Source of the DNA: Thermoplasma volcanium GSS1
GTDB lineage: Archaea > Thermoplasmatota > Thermoplasmata > Thermoplasmatales > Thermoplasmataceae
Assembly (NCBI RefSeq): GCF_000011185.1
Contig: NC_002689.2
Coordinates: 1,488,001 to 1,552,000 of the forward strand
Length of the DNA: 64,000 bases
Direction of reading: 5' to 3'
The position numbers and the translations under genes were made by a program. Below are positions 38,026 through 47,075 of the stretch, one piece after another (within the stretch, counting starts at the first letter, position 1; every line of letters starts with the position of its first letter). A model generated the notes under the pieces. That model was not told the DNA's origin. It ran no database searches and saw nothing but the letters and a program-made list of their open reading frames with translations.

Positions 38026-38682
38026 ATGTACGAGAAGGAAAAGGAACAGGTTGTCGAAGCCTGCCGCAGGATTGCCCAGGATGGATTGACTGTTGGTTCA
38101 TGGGGGAATATAAGCGTAAGGGCAGATGATGGAAAAATTGCGATTACTCCAAGCGGAAAAAATTACAACAAGACGGAAAAGGAGGATATCGTTATAACGT
38201 CTATAGATGGAGATATCCTGGAAGGCCATCTCACCCCTTCCAGCGAGAGACTTATGCACTATGAGATCTACAGAAAAAGGAGTGACGTAAAAGCAATAGT
38301 CCACACGCATTCTGTATATTCTTCAATACTTTCTGTTGTAGACGATGATCTTCCTGCTATAACGGAAGACGTCATAATGATCCTCGGGCGGAGTGTAAGA
38401 GTGGCAAAGTATGCCATGACTGGCACAGTTGATCTAGCAAAAAACGTGGTAGAGGCTCTCGGCGATTCAAACGCAACTATAATGAAAAACCATGGGGCAG
38501 TTGCAGTCGGCAAGGACATCGATCGTGCCATGGCAGCTGCCTATGTGCTCGAAAAATCAGCCAAAATATATGTGATGGCAAAACTGCTTGGGAAAGTTTC
38601 AGCCGTTCCAGATGATGATGTAGACAAGCTAATCGGAATCAGCGAAGCCTATTTAAAACAGTGGGACCGCTGGAAAAAATGA
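38026..38682 (+). CDS. Class II aldolase (fuculose-phosphate aldolase-like)
   Basis: A 218-residue zinc-dependent class II aldolase/adducin-fold enzyme. The front GLTVGSWGNISVRADDGKIA is the phosphate-binding loop and ITPSGKNY follows. The zinc ligands are the histidines of AIVHTHSVYSSILSV and IMKNHGAVAVGKD. The catalytic acid is the glutamate of AITEDVIMILG. Members cleave fuculose-, rhamnulose- or ribulose-phosphates; the exact substrate is unknown. ATG 38026 is preferred over TTG 38017. Confidence 0.85.
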   Translation: MYEKEKEQVVEACRRIAQDGLTVGSWGNISVRADDGKIAITPSGKNYNKTEKEDIVITSIDGDILEGHLTPSSERLMHYEIYRKRSDVKAIVHTHSVYSSILSVVDDDLPAITEDVIMILGRSVRVAKYAMTGTVDLAKNVVEALGDSNATIMKNHGAVAVGKDIDRAMAAAYVLEKSAKIYVMAKLLGKVSAVPDDDVDKLIGISEAYLKQWDRWKK

Positions 38683-38794
38683 GATACATAGTGTGAAAAG
38701 GCTATGGGATAAAGCTGAAAATTGTACTGTATTAGTTTTTGGAATGAATTATCAAATATATTTATAAGTAAAAATGTAATTTAATATCTGGTGA

Positions 38795-39064
38795 TATCCT
38801 ACGAATCTTGATGAGTTTTATAACGCTTGGAATAGATGCGGCCAGAGAACATCTTACATCCCGAAAGATACGCCAGAAATAACCAGACATATTAGGTTAG
38901 ATAATGGCGACTTAATTTATGCTAATTTAAAGGACGTTGTCACAAGACAAGACGAAAAAGATAGAGAAACAGAGAAAAAAATGATTGCGTTGAGGTACGA
39001 TGTTGGAAACAGAGTCATAGATGTAGCCCTTGTCGACGTAAGGCATATTGCCGAGGTTTACTGA
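38795..39064 (+). CDS. Start-less conserved-looking small ORF
   Basis: An open frame of 89 codons between TGA (38792-38794) and TGA (39062-39064). It reads protein-like throughout: NLDEFYNAWNRCGQRTSYIP, then LDNGDLIYANLKDVVTRQDE and VGNRVIDVALVDVRHIAEVY. It contains no ATG, GTG or TTG before ATG 38972, about residue 60. CTGGTGAT (38789-38796) just upstream is a good ribosome-binding site; the nearest near-cognate codon is ACG 38801. It is either a gene with a non-canonical start or one that has recently lost its start. Family not recognised. Confidence 0.45.
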   Translation, partial: YPTNLDEFYNAWNRCGQRTSYIPKDTPEITRHIRLDNGDLIYANLKDVVTRQDEKDRETEKKMIALRYDVGNRVIDVALVDVRHIAEVY

Positions 39065-39254
39065 CAGATATTCTTAATTATACGAATTTGTGCAGAATAA
39101 TGGCGTAGGGATATGCCGAAACATTATTCTCAGTTTCTTAAACAACACAATGCCGATTAAAGTACATTTTTCATTTTTTAAAAAGCATTTCGGATTTTGC
39201 CATTGAAATGCATTTCAGATAGCAGTTAATAGCTCTTTCACCGTACAGATAATT

Positions 39255-39611
39255 ATGGACAAAAAGGTTGAAAACTTTGCATGGCTCCTGATAGGCATAA
39301 TTGCCTTGATAGCTGTAGTAGTGTTCGTGTATTCGATTTTCGCAGGCGGCACATTTTATAGCTTTGGCTATGGGCCGCGTGTTATAGTCGGCGGGCTTTT
39401 CGGATGGTGGCTTATTATGCCAATATTCGCCTTCTTCGTGATGATTTTCTTTGTAATAATGATGTTTAGCTCACATGGCCACGACCACTGGCACAACAAT
39501 CGCATGGATTTCAAGAGATCTAGGGCAGAAGATATAGCACGTGAACGGTTTGCTAAGGGGGAGATAACAGAGGATCAGTATAACAGGATAATAAATGAGA
39601 TCAGGAGGTAG
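39255..39611 (+). CDS. Membrane protein with C-terminal SHOCT domain
   Basis: A 118-residue protein with two membrane helices (about 10-30 and 48-75) and a histidine-rich turn (SSHGHDHWHNN) that could bind metal. A short C-terminal SHOCT motif follows (IARERFAKGEITEDQYNRII). SHOCT motifs act as small oligomerisation or tethering helices. The gene is followed by a copper protein 8 bases later; the last codons AGG AGG TAG double as its ribosome-binding site. Confidence 0.75.
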   Translation: MDKKVENFAWLLIGIIALIAVVVFVYSIFAGGTFYSFGYGPRVIVGGLFGWWLIMPIFAFFVMIFFVIMMFSSHGHDHWHNNRMDFKRSRAEDIARERFAKGEITEDQYNRIINEIRR

Positions 39612-39619
39612 GTATTATT

Positions 39620-40192
39620 ATGGATAAATACAAGTTGTTTGCTCTCGTTTCCCTTGGAATATTAATTTCAGTGGCTGCATTCTATGGTGCCCGTGAGTTG
39701 GCTAGCAGGGAGATCGGGTCAAGCGGTGGCTATATTACAAATTCGGAGCTCAACTCATTAAACATCACGCCACCTGGCGTTCAGGTATCATCGAACCAAT
39801 CTGCAATATACATAAACAACTCCACCACTTTGCCAGTTTTGATGGGGCCAATGTATGCACCAAGCATGTATAGCTTTGAAATACTCAGACTCATAAATCC
39901 AACTATAGTGGTAAAAGAAGGGGTGAGCGTGCATTTCATAGTTATCAACGTGGACACTGATTCTTACCACAACTTTGCAATAAGCAATCGCGGACCACCA
40001 TACCCATACATGGTTGGCATGATGGGTTTAGGATTTGAATACAAGGCGCCTTATTTACCACCTGTCCACTCAGATCTCTACGCTTACTCAGAGTTCAATT
40101 ACACTTTTTCCAGTATTGGGGATTACTGGTACCTTTGCACGTATCCTGGCCACGCAGAGAATGGGATGTATGGAGAAATAATTGTACGCTAG
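39620..40192 (+). CDS. Blue copper protein (sulfocyanin/rusticyanin-like)
   Basis: A 190-residue exported cupredoxin. A hydrophobic anchor lies at about residues 7-22. The type 1 copper ligands are visible: histidine 117 in DSYHNFAIS and the C-terminal loop YLCTYPGHAENGMYG with Cys173, His178 and Met183. The same spacing is seen in sulfocyanin and rusticyanin. It probably carries electrons on the outer membrane face towards a terminal oxidase. Several N-x-S/T sequons suit an acid-exposed protein. GGAGGT precedes the ATG. Confidence 0.88.
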   Translation: MDKYKLFALVSLGILISVAAFYGARELASREIGSSGGYITNSELNSLNITPPGVQVSSNQSAIYINNSTTLPVLMGPMYAPSMYSFEILRLINPTIVVKEGVSVHFIVINVDTDSYHNFAISNRGPPYPYMVGMMGLGFEYKAPYLPPVHSDLYAYSEFNYTFSSIGDYWYLCTYPGHAENGMYGEIIVR

Positions 40193-40435
40193 ACTTTAAC
40201 CGGCGCAAGTAAAAATATTGACTTATTTTTTAGATTTATTTATCAATTCACGAATCAGTAAGAATTGATAGCTATTAAATTAGTAATAGATGAATAAATA
40301 AGCAAAAATAGAAACATGGGTATTTTTATATGTTTAATATAAAGGCAAATTGCCATTTTCCGTGAGCAGTTTGGAGAAAAAGATGGATATATTCTGGCTT
40401 AAAATATATTTCAAATAGTCAGAAAAATGCTGGAT

Positions 40436-40547
40436 AAATTTAAATAAATCTTAAAAATACACTAACACCCGTGGAATGGCGTTTCCACTCGTACAAACCG
40501 CCAGCTCCAGCTGACTGATGACGCCTGATTGAAACTGGTGGCTTGAT
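40436..40547 (+). promoter_or_regulatory. Promoter and structured leader of the hydrogenase-like operon
   Basis: A TATA-like AAATTTAAATAAATC (about 40436-40450) predicts transcription from about 40468, giving a leader of about 80 bases, unusual where many messages are leaderless. It can fold into two hairpins: GTGGAA (40471-40476) with TTCCAC (40483-40488), and CCGCCAG (40498-40504) with CTGGTGG (40535-40541). The second arm contains the GGTGG ribosome-binding site of the first gene, so folding would hide it. This may be a riboswitch-like or protein-controlled element; no known class is recognised. Confidence 0.5.
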
Positions 40548-41492
40548 ATGGGCGCCATAACATTAATAGAGACCTTAATGCAGTATTTCTTCGTTGTTCT
40601 TACTGCTCCACTATACACCGGCATTTTAGAGAAGCTTAAGGCGATGGTTGAATCGCGTAAAGGGCCAAGCATATTTCAACCATACTATGATCTCTGGAAG
40701 CTTTCCCGGAAAATTACCGTAATACCTGCCGGCTCTGGTATATTCTTCAGGTATATCCCCTATGTGCTTTTTGGGATTTATTCCCTCATCGCATTAATAA
40801 TACCAGTAGTGATACCAGTTCCTATATACTTTACCGCCTCTGCTGATTTCCTTGGCGGCGCTATCCTTTTCTCATTAGCAGCTTTTATGAAGGCTGCTGC
40901 AGCTATGAACTCTGGAAGCAACTATGTAGCGCTTGGCGTCTCCAGATCAATGTCTTTCAACTTCCTTTCAGAAGGCACGCTAATAACAGTTTTCATAGCA
41001 GTATCTCTGCTCACTGCAACAAATAATCCGTACATAACCAATGCGTTCCTCGCCTCTCATCCACTAGCGAACCTATCCCTGGCCCATATATTCTCAACAC
41101 TGGCCTTCTTTATGCTCTTTTTTTATGAAACCGGGAAAATTCCACTGGAGAGCTCAGGTGTGCAGGAGCTTGGCATGATAGATGAAGGCCTCAACTATGA
41201 GTATAGCGGTAAACTTCTGGCCATAAATAAATGGTCATCTTATATCAAACAGTACTTGCTCGGATCTGTTCTCCTCAACGTTTTTCTTTTCCCGTGGGGC
41301 TTATTTTCGACATACCCATACTTCTTCATTGATGTTCCAGTCATGATGGCCAAATGGCTCCTCCTTATATTGATCGTACTTGTTGTTGAAACAACTCTGG
41401 CCAAACTCAGGCTGTTCAGAGTAATGGATTATCTTGCCACTGCCTTTACTTTTTCAATACTTTTCCTCATTTTTGCTGAGGTGATACCGTGA
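40548..41492 (+). CDS. Membrane subunit, HyfC/NuoH type
   Basis: A 314-residue protein with about eight membrane helices, homologous to HycD/HyfC and NuoH, the subunit that links the redox arm to the membrane arm. Typical blocks are LEKLKAMVESRKGPSIFQPY (K/R-G-P-S/N), YYDLWKLSRK, FLGGAILFSLAAFMKAAAAM, and FYETGKIPLESSGVQELGMI. It would sit next to the small and large subunits and carry part of the proton path. First gene of a six-gene operon, overlapping the next by 4 bases (GTGA). Confidence 0.9.
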   Translation: MGAITLIETLMQYFFVVLTAPLYTGILEKLKAMVESRKGPSIFQPYYDLWKLSRKITVIPAGSGIFFRYIPYVLFGIYSLIALIIPVVIPVPIYFTASADFLGGAILFSLAAFMKAAAAMNSGSNYVALGVSRSMSFNFLSEGTLITVFIAVSLLTATNNPYITNAFLASHPLANLSLAHIFSTLAFFMLFFYETGKIPLESSGVQELGMIDEGLNYEYSGKLLAINKWSSYIKQYLLGSVLLNVFLFPWGLFSTYPYFFIDVPVMMAKWLLLILIVLVVETTLAKLRLFRVMDYLATAFTFSILFLIFAEVIP

Positions 41493-42142
41493 ACAACATC
41501 GATACCGTAGTTTATCTTATATCAAGCCTGATTGCGATTTCGGCGTTTTATATTCAGGGCCAAGAATTTATAGCTTCCATGATCAGAGGGCAGTCTGTAC
41601 AGTCTGTTCTCATAGCTGTTGTTGCATTCATAATAGGGTGGCAGGAAAGGTCCTATGATTTTTTTATCCTTGGGATACTCATCATAATATTAAGGGCATT
41701 TCTTGTCAATTATTTCCTTCAAAAGAGGATCCCAAAACAAAAAGTTTACCTGTATGAGAGAAAGGTAAGCCTTTCTTATTTGTTTTTACTTGACCTAATA
41801 TTTATCGTAATATCAGTGTTCATAATCTACTCTATAGCATTTTCTGGAATTGTATTGCATTCTTTTTTGGGAAATGGCGGGAACTCCTCAGTCCTCGTTT
41901 TTCCTCTTACACTTTTCTTCCAAGGACTCTTTCTCATAGCTTCCCGACGGACGACCTTCACCCACGTAATAGGCTATGTCGAAGAGGAAAATTCCCTTGT
42001 TTTATTCGCGATGTTCCTTCTCCCTATACCCATAATAATTGAGGCAAGCGTGTTTCTTGACGTGCTTGCGCTTGTCGTGATATCCTCAATAGTTGTCCTT
42101 GAGAAATTTACACACGAACCCATGGAGGAGTTGATTGGATGA
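41489..42142 (+). CDS. Membrane subunit, HyfE type
   Basis: A 217-residue protein with about six to seven membrane helices, in the place and size of HyfE of hydrogenase-4, a NuoK-like fusion protein. FYIQGQEFIASMIRGQSVQS and RTTFTHVIGYVEEENSLVLF match that subunit type (the G-x-x-E-E-N-S block is characteristic). It starts with GTG overlapping the previous stop and ends in an ATGA overlap with the next gene. Confidence 0.8.
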   Translation: MNNIDTVVYLISSLIAISAFYIQGQEFIASMIRGQSVQSVLIAVVAFIIGWQERSYDFFILGILIIILRAFLVNYFLQKRIPKQKVYLYERKVSLSYLFLLDLIFIVISVFIIYSIAFSGIVLHSFLGNGGNSSVLVFPLTLFFQGLFLIASRRTTFTHVIGYVEEENSLVLFAMFLLPIPIIIEASVFLDVLALVVISSIVVLEKFTHEPMEELIG

Positions 42143-43482
42143 TTCCAGGAGAAATTCTTGCAGTACTGGTCGTTGTCATACCTGGCGTTGTTAACATTAC
42201 GTACCGATTGGGCATTAAGAAGGCTACGATAGTTGGAGCATCTGCGGATCTCGTAGTAGCTGGCTTAATGTATTTCCTTCGCCCGCAAACTGGGTTTTTC
42301 TACATCCAGGATTCGACTATGCTCTTCATAATAATGGTGTTGTCAGTGTATCTTTTATCAGCCATATATTCGACAAGATACCTAAAAGGCATAGAAGTTA
42401 TGGGAATTAGGGAGCCAACTTACTACCTTCTCTTAAATTTGTTCACTGCTTCAATGCTTTTTTCACTAGAGGTAAACAACTACGGGCTAATGTGGGTAGG
42501 AATTGAGGCTACAACCATATCATCAGCTCTCCTTCTTATCACTGAAAAGTCAGAAACGTCGCTTGAGGCAACGTGGAGATATATTATAATAGTTTCAGCA
42601 GGGGTAACATTCGCCTTTATATCCATAATACTAATATATTACACGCTCGGCACACTCTCAGTTTCAACTGCTATAGGATCTCATGTGCATTCTAGGATAA
42701 TGGTGCTTGCCGTATCTCTGGCGCTAATAGGCTTCGGCACAAAGGTAGGTGTATTCCCTGTGCATACATGGCTTCCAGACGCCCACAGCGAAGCACCATC
42801 TCCCGTCAGCGCTATGTTTTCAGGAGTACTTCTTCCCACAGCACTCTATGTCCTTTACAGGGTTTATGAGATAGAGCCTGTTAGGGGGCTTTACGTATGG
42901 TTTGCCGTAGTTTCGATAGTTGCAGCATCCATATTCATGGGATATCAGGCCAGATATAAGAGAATGTTCGCTTATTCGACCATGGAGAATATGAATCTTG
43001 CACTTCTGGGAATTGCAGTTGGTGGTTCGCTCGGCTTTACTGGAGCGCTTCTACTTCTGCTTTCGCATAGTTTCGGAAAGGCTGGCGCTTTCTACTCTTC
43101 AGGGAATATACTCAGGTTTACTGGAAAGAAAGAAATTGCTGAGATAAACGGCATGCATACGTCCATGCCATACACATCCACCTCACTACTGATGTCGTCT
43201 CTTGCAGTTACAGGAGCACCACCCTTTGGAACATTCTTTGGTGAATTTTTGATCCTCTCAGGCGTACTTTCACTACACATGTACGTCCAGTTCATAATAG
43301 TAATAGTATTCCTTGCTGCGGCATTCATATCAATGAATTATAATGTGACCGGAATGATATTCAATGGAAATTGTCCCAATATCGAGAAAGATCGATTGAT
43401 GCCTGCTCTCTCTATATTTTCTTCAGTGATCCCCCTTTTTATTGGAATTTTCTTTCTGGTGGTTTATAATGAAATATTATAG
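42139..43482 (+). CDS. Antiporter-like membrane subunit, HyfF/NuoN type
   Basis: A 447-residue proton-translocating subunit with about 13-14 helices. The conserved glutamate of the transport path is in MWVGIEATTISSALLL (helix 5). The broken helix carries KVGVFPVHTWLPDAHSEAPS, and the later lysine region FAYSTMENMNLALLGI is present. It belongs to the Mrp/NuoL-M-N antiporter family and would pump ions when the redox arm turns over. It overlaps the large-subunit gene by 14 bases. Confidence 0.9.
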   Translation: MIPGEILAVLVVVIPGVVNITYRLGIKKATIVGASADLVVAGLMYFLRPQTGFFYIQDSTMLFIIMVLSVYLLSAIYSTRYLKGIEVMGIREPTYYLLLNLFTASMLFSLEVNNYGLMWVGIEATTISSALLLITEKSETSLEATWRYIIIVSAGVTFAFISIILIYYTLGTLSVSTAIGSHVHSRIMVLAVSLALIGFGTKVGVFPVHTWLPDAHSEAPSPVSAMFSGVLLPTALYVLYRVYEIEPVRGLYVWFAVVSIVAASIFMGYQARYKRMFAYSTMENMNLALLGIAVGGSLGFTGALLLLLSHSFGKAGAFYSSGNILRFTGKKEIAEINGMHTSMPYTSTSLLMSSLAVTGAPPFGTFFGEFLILSGVLSLHMYVQFIIVIVFLAAAFISMNYNVTGMIFNGNCPNIEKDRLMPALSIFSSVIPLFIGIFFLVVYNEIL

Positions 43483-44638
43483 GTTTGGAAAACCTGAAGG
43501 CAGATTCGTTGGTAATACTGAGAAGTACTCTGTATACGAGCACATTTTATCTGATCAGCGCCGTGAAATTCCCTCTGAATCATACCGCAATTTACCTGGA
43601 GAGTTTACCTTCAATTATGGCCCTGCAACAGGAGGCTTGATTGAATCTGTTGCCTTTGACTTCCACACCCCCGGTGAACTGATCAAGCATGTCGATGTAT
43701 ATCCATACATAAAGACAAGGAAGATTAAGGTAAGGGGCCTATCTCCAGAAGATGCCCTACTCCTAGTAGAGAGGATCAATGGATTTCATGCTGCATCCCA
43801 TGCCGTAGCATTCGAGATGGCAGTGGAAGACGCATTAAATATCGATGTTCCTGAAGAGGTACAGTATTCAAGGATCATAATGCTTGAACTGGAGAGAATG
43901 AGGAGCAACCTTGAGGTCGTAAAGAGGCTATGCGAACCTGCTGGTTTTGGTGTTCCGCAGAACCAGATCGCATACCTAAGGGAGAATATTGCAAGAATAA
44001 TAACATCGTTCGCAGGGCACAGGTATTTCTTTTCATCTTCGTACGTGGGCGGATGCCAGTTCAACGGATTGGTCTTAGAAAGTGTGATCGAAGATGTGAA
44101 GGAAGAATTTGAGGGAATTTTTAACGATTTGCTGCAATCCAAAATATTCTTAAATAGGCTTCAGAACAATGGGAAGATTAGCAGCAGCGATATGCTTGGT
44201 CCCGCTGCAAGGGCCGCCGGCATTGAAGTGGACGCTAGGATTGATGAAAAAAGGCTTCCGTATAGTAAACTTGGCTTCAAGCCAATTGTGTTCGATGAGC
44301 CAGATGCGTTCGGCCGGTTTTATGTGAGAAGCAAGGAGATCCTTTCTTCTGCGGATTTGATCTCTAAAGCGATACGTTTCAGCGGAAACTCTCCGCCAGC
44401 AAAAATCGAAAAGACTAATGGTGAAGGTGCTGCAAGGGTCGAAAGCCCGCAAGGGGATCTTTTCTATTATGTAAAAATCAACGACGGGAAGATTTCCGAC
44501 GTCCAGATATCTTCGCCGTCACTGTTAAACATTGAGGCCTTTAAGAAATCAATGATAGGCAATATATTCACAGATTACCACTTCAACTGGGAGAGTTTTG
44601 GCATATGGGTATCTGAGCTCGCGGTGGTGATACAATGA
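43469..44638 (+). CDS. Hydrogenase large-subunit homologue without nickel ligands
   Basis: A 389-residue homologue of the NiFe-hydrogenase-4 large subunit/NuoD. In true hydrogenases two CxxC motifs hold the NiFe centre. Here the first is replaced by LVERINGFHAASHAVAFEMA (about residues 98-117), and the protein ends FGIWVSELAVVIQ with no cysteine. NuoD-like structural blocks such as EYSRIIMLELERMRSNLEVV remain. It therefore cannot be a hydrogenase and more likely forms a quinone- or other-donor site as in complex I or the Ehr complexes. The start is put at ATG 43469 with GGTGG before it. Confidence 0.88.
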   Translation: MKYYRFGKPEGRFVGNTEKYSVYEHILSDQRREIPSESYRNLPGEFTFNYGPATGGLIESVAFDFHTPGELIKHVDVYPYIKTRKIKVRGLSPEDALLLVERINGFHAASHAVAFEMAVEDALNIDVPEEVQYSRIIMLELERMRSNLEVVKRLCEPAGFGVPQNQIAYLRENIARIITSFAGHRYFFSSSYVGGCQFNGLVLESVIEDVKEEFEGIFNDLLQSKIFLNRLQNNGKISSSDMLGPAARAAGIEVDARIDEKRLPYSKLGFKPIVFDEPDAFGRFYVRSKEILSSADLISKAIRFSGNSPPAKIEKTNGEGAARVESPQGDLFYYVKINDGKISDVQISSPSLLNIEAFKKSMIGNIFTDYHFNWESFGIWVSELAVVIQ

Positions 44639-45303
44639 GCAGTATTTGGTTTCTTAATGGGGTGAAAAAAGGAATAAAGACAGAAAGATATCCTTATGCA
44701 GAGCCCGTTTCAGCGCCACAGTGGCCATCACGCCTGTCCGGGCATGATGGGGGCAATTGCCCTGTAGATGCAATAACGCCTGATGGATGGGTTATGGAAA
44801 AATGCATATTCTGCCGGAGATGCCTGCCAGATTATAAGCCGACGGGTGATCAACGCATTTTCACCATCAAGAAGACTGAAGATACGTTCAGGAGATCGTT
44901 TCATGTCTTCCCCATTGATTCCGGGGCTTGTGGCGCCTGCAACATGGAATTTCTAAGCATATTTTCTCCACAGTACGATGCAAACAGGTTAGGAATATTT
45001 ATGGTTAATACACCGCGCTATGCGGACGCTTTAATAGTAATGGGGGTGATGACTCCTGGAATGAAGGAGGCCCTAGACAGAGCCTATGAGGCAATGCCAG
45101 AGCCAAAGCTTGTCATTGCTATGGGAGCATGCGCTGTTACAGGCGGCATTATGGGTGAGAACCCTCTAGACAGAGAAAAGTACAATGTGGAAATTGCGGG
45201 ATGCCCGCCTTCGCCGTACACATTGATTGCTGCACTCAACGCTGCGATGAAAGATAAGAGAAAAGCTGATTATTTTGAATCGAAAAGACAAGAGGTGCAC
45301 TGA
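44635..45303 (+). CDS. NuoB-like small subunit fused to a short ferredoxin module
   Basis: A 222-residue protein. The back half is the NuoB/HycG small subunit with all four N2 cluster cysteines: DSGACGACNMEF (Cys99, Cys102), MGACAVTGG (Cys166) and AGCPPSP (Cys190). The front has a one-cluster ferredoxin-like module, NCPVDAITPD (Cys42) then KCIFCRRCLPD (Cys57, 60, 63), enough for one more 4Fe-4S cluster. This gives a two-cluster electron wire in one chain, standing in for the separate NuoI/HycF protein. Coupled by ATGA to the large subunit. Confidence 0.88.
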   Translation: MSSIWFLNGVKKGIKTERYPYAEPVSAPQWPSRLSGHDGGNCPVDAITPDGWVMEKCIFCRRCLPDYKPTGDQRIFTIKKTEDTFRRSFHVFPIDSGACGACNMEFLSIFSPQYDANRLGIFMVNTPRYADALIVMGVMTPGMKEALDRAYEAMPEPKLVIAMGACAVTGGIMGENPLDREKYNVEIAGCPPSPYTLIAALNAAMKDKRKADYFESKRQEVH

Positions 45304-45305
45304 TT

Positions 45306-47075
45306 ATGCTTCCTTATATTGGGCCAGTTTTATTCGGCGTCGCATCCCTACTCGGCCTATTCAACAGGAAAATATCCTATCTTATGTTGTCTTTATCATC
45401 GGTTGTATTTGCAGCTACGCAGTTCGCGTATGGCAATTACCTTTCCTATTACTCGGTCATAGCGGCAATTGTATGGGTATTTGCCGGTGTGTATTCGCTA
45501 TCATACGGCGAAAGGTACGGAAAATGGCTAGCATCACTTATGTCGCTCACAGTGCTTGGAATGTCTATAATATTGGTTGGAGACAACTATCTTGTCCTTA
45601 TAGCAGGCTGGGAGATAATGTCTGTGCCCTCTTATGCCATAGTCGCCCTTAACAAATCGCAGAAAAGCCCTGCATTCACTTTTATGACGTTCAGTGAATT
45701 CAGCACAGTCCTAATAATCGCTGGATCAATATCATCATTTGTTGCCTCAAAAGATAGTTCGTTCAGCTTTATACATCTAACAACGTTCGCTCCGCTTCTT
45801 CTAATTTCCTTCGGTTCACTCATCAAAATGGGGATGTCGCCCTTCATGATAAGTGAGTGGCTGCCTATAGCCCACGGCAATGCACCAGCAAACGCATCTG
45901 CTGTATTCAGCGCAACGATGACTCTGATGGGCGTCTTCCTTATAACAAAGATGATATTTTTAACTTCTGATAGCCCTGCACTTCTTTACATAGGAATTCT
46001 CTTGCTGATCATCGGGAGCATATCCATTTTGTTTGCATCTATCTATGCTTATGTATCCGAGAATATGAAGATGCTTGGTGGATTCAGCACTATAGAAAAT
46101 CAAGCGGCAATTCTTTCCGCATTCGGGCTTTATCTTGTGACTAGCAATAGCACCCTTCGTGAGTTTGTTCTTGCTACGATAATTATCTTTTCGTTATCTC
46201 ATGCCGTTTCTAAGACAGGCCTATTCCTCTCAATCGGCAGCACGAGGGGAGAGTATTTTGGAGAAGCTAGGGCACCTGAAGACAGGTGGATGCGCCTCGG
46301 GACACTTCTTTCTACGCTGTCTCTATCTGGTTTGTTTCCTGCCATTGGTGGACTGGCAGTGTGGATGCTCCTTGAATCCTTCTTCATGCAGGCTTATTTG
46401 GGCGGATATATTGGAATTCTGGCAATAATAGTAGGATCAATTGTTGCAATCTCGGAAGGCATGGTAACTGGATCTATGATGAAAATACTGTCATTTTCAG
46501 CTCTATTCAGGGCTAAGAAGGGACATGCCAGCAGGGTGGAAACCGTAACTGTATTCAGTGTTGGATTAACTATACTCATATTCTTTGTTATTTCCATAAA
46601 ACTTATTCCATCGGCTTTTCTTGGAGGCATACCATCCGTTCTTGTATTCAAAGGCTTCACCATAGAATCAAGGTTTAATATAGCGGATTTCGGGCTGGTT
46701 TCGCCGGATTACGTAATAGCACTCATAACAGCATTTTCACTTGCATCATATGCCGTCTTTAGAAAACCAAGAACTCGAACAGCAGAAGTCTGGAACAGTG
46801 GCAGATCCCTTTCAAGCGAATATACTTCATTTGCCTATGCTAATAACATAAGGCTCATGCTCCGTAGAATCCTCAGAACAAGGATGGGCAATGGCAACCA
46901 GCCAATATCCATAATAGATGTTTTTTGGTTTGCAATGAACTCTATCGGAAGAGGCTATAGGTGGATGTGCAAGAATGCAACACAGAAATTTATGAACAGT
47001 TCACTCGCTTGGTACATGATTTACATGATAGTTGCATTTATGGTGGTAATCATAATGGCTGTTGTTATTTATTAA
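45306..47075 (+). CDS. Antiporter-like membrane subunit, HyfB/NuoL type
   Basis: A 589-residue protein with about 14-16 helices. It has the helix-5 glutamate (LVLIAGWEIMSVPSYAIVAL) and the broken-helix lysine region (SLIKMGMSPFMISEWLPIAH followed by GNAPANASAVFSATMTLM). A basic stretch near the end (MLRRILRTRMGNGNQ) precedes a final membrane helix, as in HyfB. Third ion-translocating subunit and last gene of the operon; GAGGTG before its ATG lies inside the previous gene. Confidence 0.88.
   Translation: MLPYIGPVLFGVASLLGLFNRKISYLMLSLSSVVFAATQFAYGNYLSYYSVIAAIVWVFAGVYSLSYGERYGKWLASLMSLTVLGMSIILVGDNYLVLIAGWEIMSVPSYAIVALNKSQKSPAFTFMTFSEFSTVLIIAGSISSFVASKDSSFSFIHLTTFAPLLLISFGSLIKMGMSPFMISEWLPIAHGNAPANASAVFSATMTLMGVFLITKMIFLTSDSPALLYIGILLLIIGSISILFASIYAYVSENMKMLGGFSTIENQAAILSAFGLYLVTSNSTLREFVLATIIIFSLSHAVSKTGLFLSIGSTRGEYFGEARAPEDRWMRLGTLLSTLSLSGLFPAIGGLAVWMLLESFFMQAYLGGYIGILAIIVGSIVAISEGMVTGSMMKILSFSALFRAKKGHASRVETVTVFSVGLTILIFFVISIKLIPSAFLGGIPSVLVFKGFTIESRFNIADFGLVSPDYVIALITAFSLASYAVFRKPRTRTAEVWNSGRSLSSEYTSFAYANNIRLMLRRILRTRMGNGNQPISIIDVFWFAMNSIGRGYRWMCKNATQKFMNSSLAWYMIYMIVAFMVVIIMAVVIY

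Noticed and set aside
40515-40530. C/D-box-like TGATGA and CTGA in the leader of the hydrogenase-like operon
   Set aside because: The boxes are only three bases apart, leaving no guide sequence and no second box pair.
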